Part shown: positions 5,681 to 5,946 of the stretch, one piece after another
Numbering within the stretch: the first letter of the stretch is position 1
How the letters are laid out: every line of letters starts with the position of its first letter
Assembly (NCBI GenBank): GCA_021851625.1
Contig: JAJZCX010000102.1
Coordinates: 1-5,946, forward strand
From: Acidobacteriota bacterium
GTDB lineage: Bacteria > Acidobacteriota > Terriglobia > Terriglobales > Acidobacteriaceae
Reading direction: 5' to 3'
DNA: 5,946 bases
Notes under the pieces: model-generated
The model's database searches: none
What the model saw: only the letters and a program-made list of their open reading frames with translations
Told to the model about the DNA's origin: nothing
Position numbers and translations under genes: made by a program

Positions 5681-5946
5681 CTACCAGCGCAGCAGTACCA
5701 ACTCCGCGCAGAAGCCTGGACCCATCGCGCCCAGCAGACTATAGCTGCCCGCAGGCGGATGAATGTTCTGCATGAAATCCTCCAGCACCAGCAGCACTGA
5801 GGCTGAGGACATATTGCCCGCGCGGCGCAGGCACTCCCACGACGGTGCAAAATCGGCGCGCGTCAGCCCCAGCGCCTCTGCGCTCGCATCCAGAATCTTT
5901 GGCCCGCCCGTATGCATGATCCACGAGCCGATATCTTTGCGGCGCA
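5681..5946 (-). CDS. Type III polyketide synthase (chalcone/stilbene synthase family), C-terminal 87 residues
   Basis: Homodimeric thiolase-fold enzyme that extends an acyl-CoA starter with malonyl-CoA and cyclises the chain to a pyrone, resorcinol or phloroglucinol; in bacteria often a maker of phenolic lipids. Only the C-terminal end is in the window; the nucleophilic Cys lies beyond the right edge. Seen in the 87 residues: DIGSWIMHTGGPKILDA, holding the catalytic His (His303 of plant chalcone synthase; Thr follows where plants have Pro), GNMSSASVLLVLE with the catalytic Asn (Asn336 in plants), and the closing GAMGPGFCAELVLLRW with the GPGF loop that shapes the cyclisation pocket. The gene ends at TAG (5683-5681), the usual family terminus right after LLRW, so this end is intact. 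The ABC ATPase begins 35 bases later with no terminator-like hairpin between, which suggests co-transcription. GC is very high (73% at 5821-5880), unlike the transporter genes. Starter unit and product cannot be inferred. Confidence 0.93.
   Translation of the reverse strand, partial: RRKDIGSWIMHTGGPKILDASAEALGLTRADFAPSWECLRRAGNMSSASVLLVLEDFMQNIHPPAGSYSLLGAMGPGFCAELVLLRW

Overview
The window reads almost entirely on the minus strand. In transcription order (right to left) it holds: the 3' end of a type III polyketide synthase gene; an ABC transporter ATPase; a large ABC permease; endonuclease IV (nfo); a 586-base intergenic stretch full of repeats; and the first 514 codons of leucyl-tRNA synthetase (leuS), which runs off the left edge. 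I see no rRNA, tRNA, CRISPR array, transposase or phage gene.

The organism is probably an acidobacterium of the Granulicella/Terriglobus/Edaphobacter kind. This is inference from memory, not from a search. It rests on three things: a GC-rich core gene style (hand counts of about 63-67% in leuS and nfo samples); intergenic inverted repeats of the 'GTCATTCTGAGCG...CAGCGAAGAATC' and 'GGTGCCCCATTCAAGCCG' types; and a very large permease with an IFPDKRDVLVLAPLPV motif that I associate with that phylum.

Layout: leuS (1-1543) carries the HMGH signature, the zinc-type Cys cluster and the CP1 editing domain, but the KMSKS loop lies outside the window. The stretch 1544-2129 has no credible gene. It holds degenerate repeat ends spaced 35-37 bases apart, two long imperfect hairpins (1693-1810 and 1895-2003) that share a 16-base palindrome in opposite orientation, and a third hairpin (2048-2081) downstream of nfo. 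nfo (2130-2999) keeps all nine metal ligands of endonuclease IV and looks fully functional. A 213-base gap (3000-3212) with two decayed repeat fragments follows.

The three genes on the right form a likely operon: polyketide synthase, 35-base gap, ATPase with a strong ribosome binding site and GTG start, then permease coupled to the ATPase stop codon. The ATPase and permease are clearly AT-richer (42-45% GC in hand-counted samples) than the synthase (73% in one sample) and nfo. The transporter may therefore have joined this locus separately. Export of a polyketide-derived lipid by this transporter is a possible link but is not proven by anything in the sequence.
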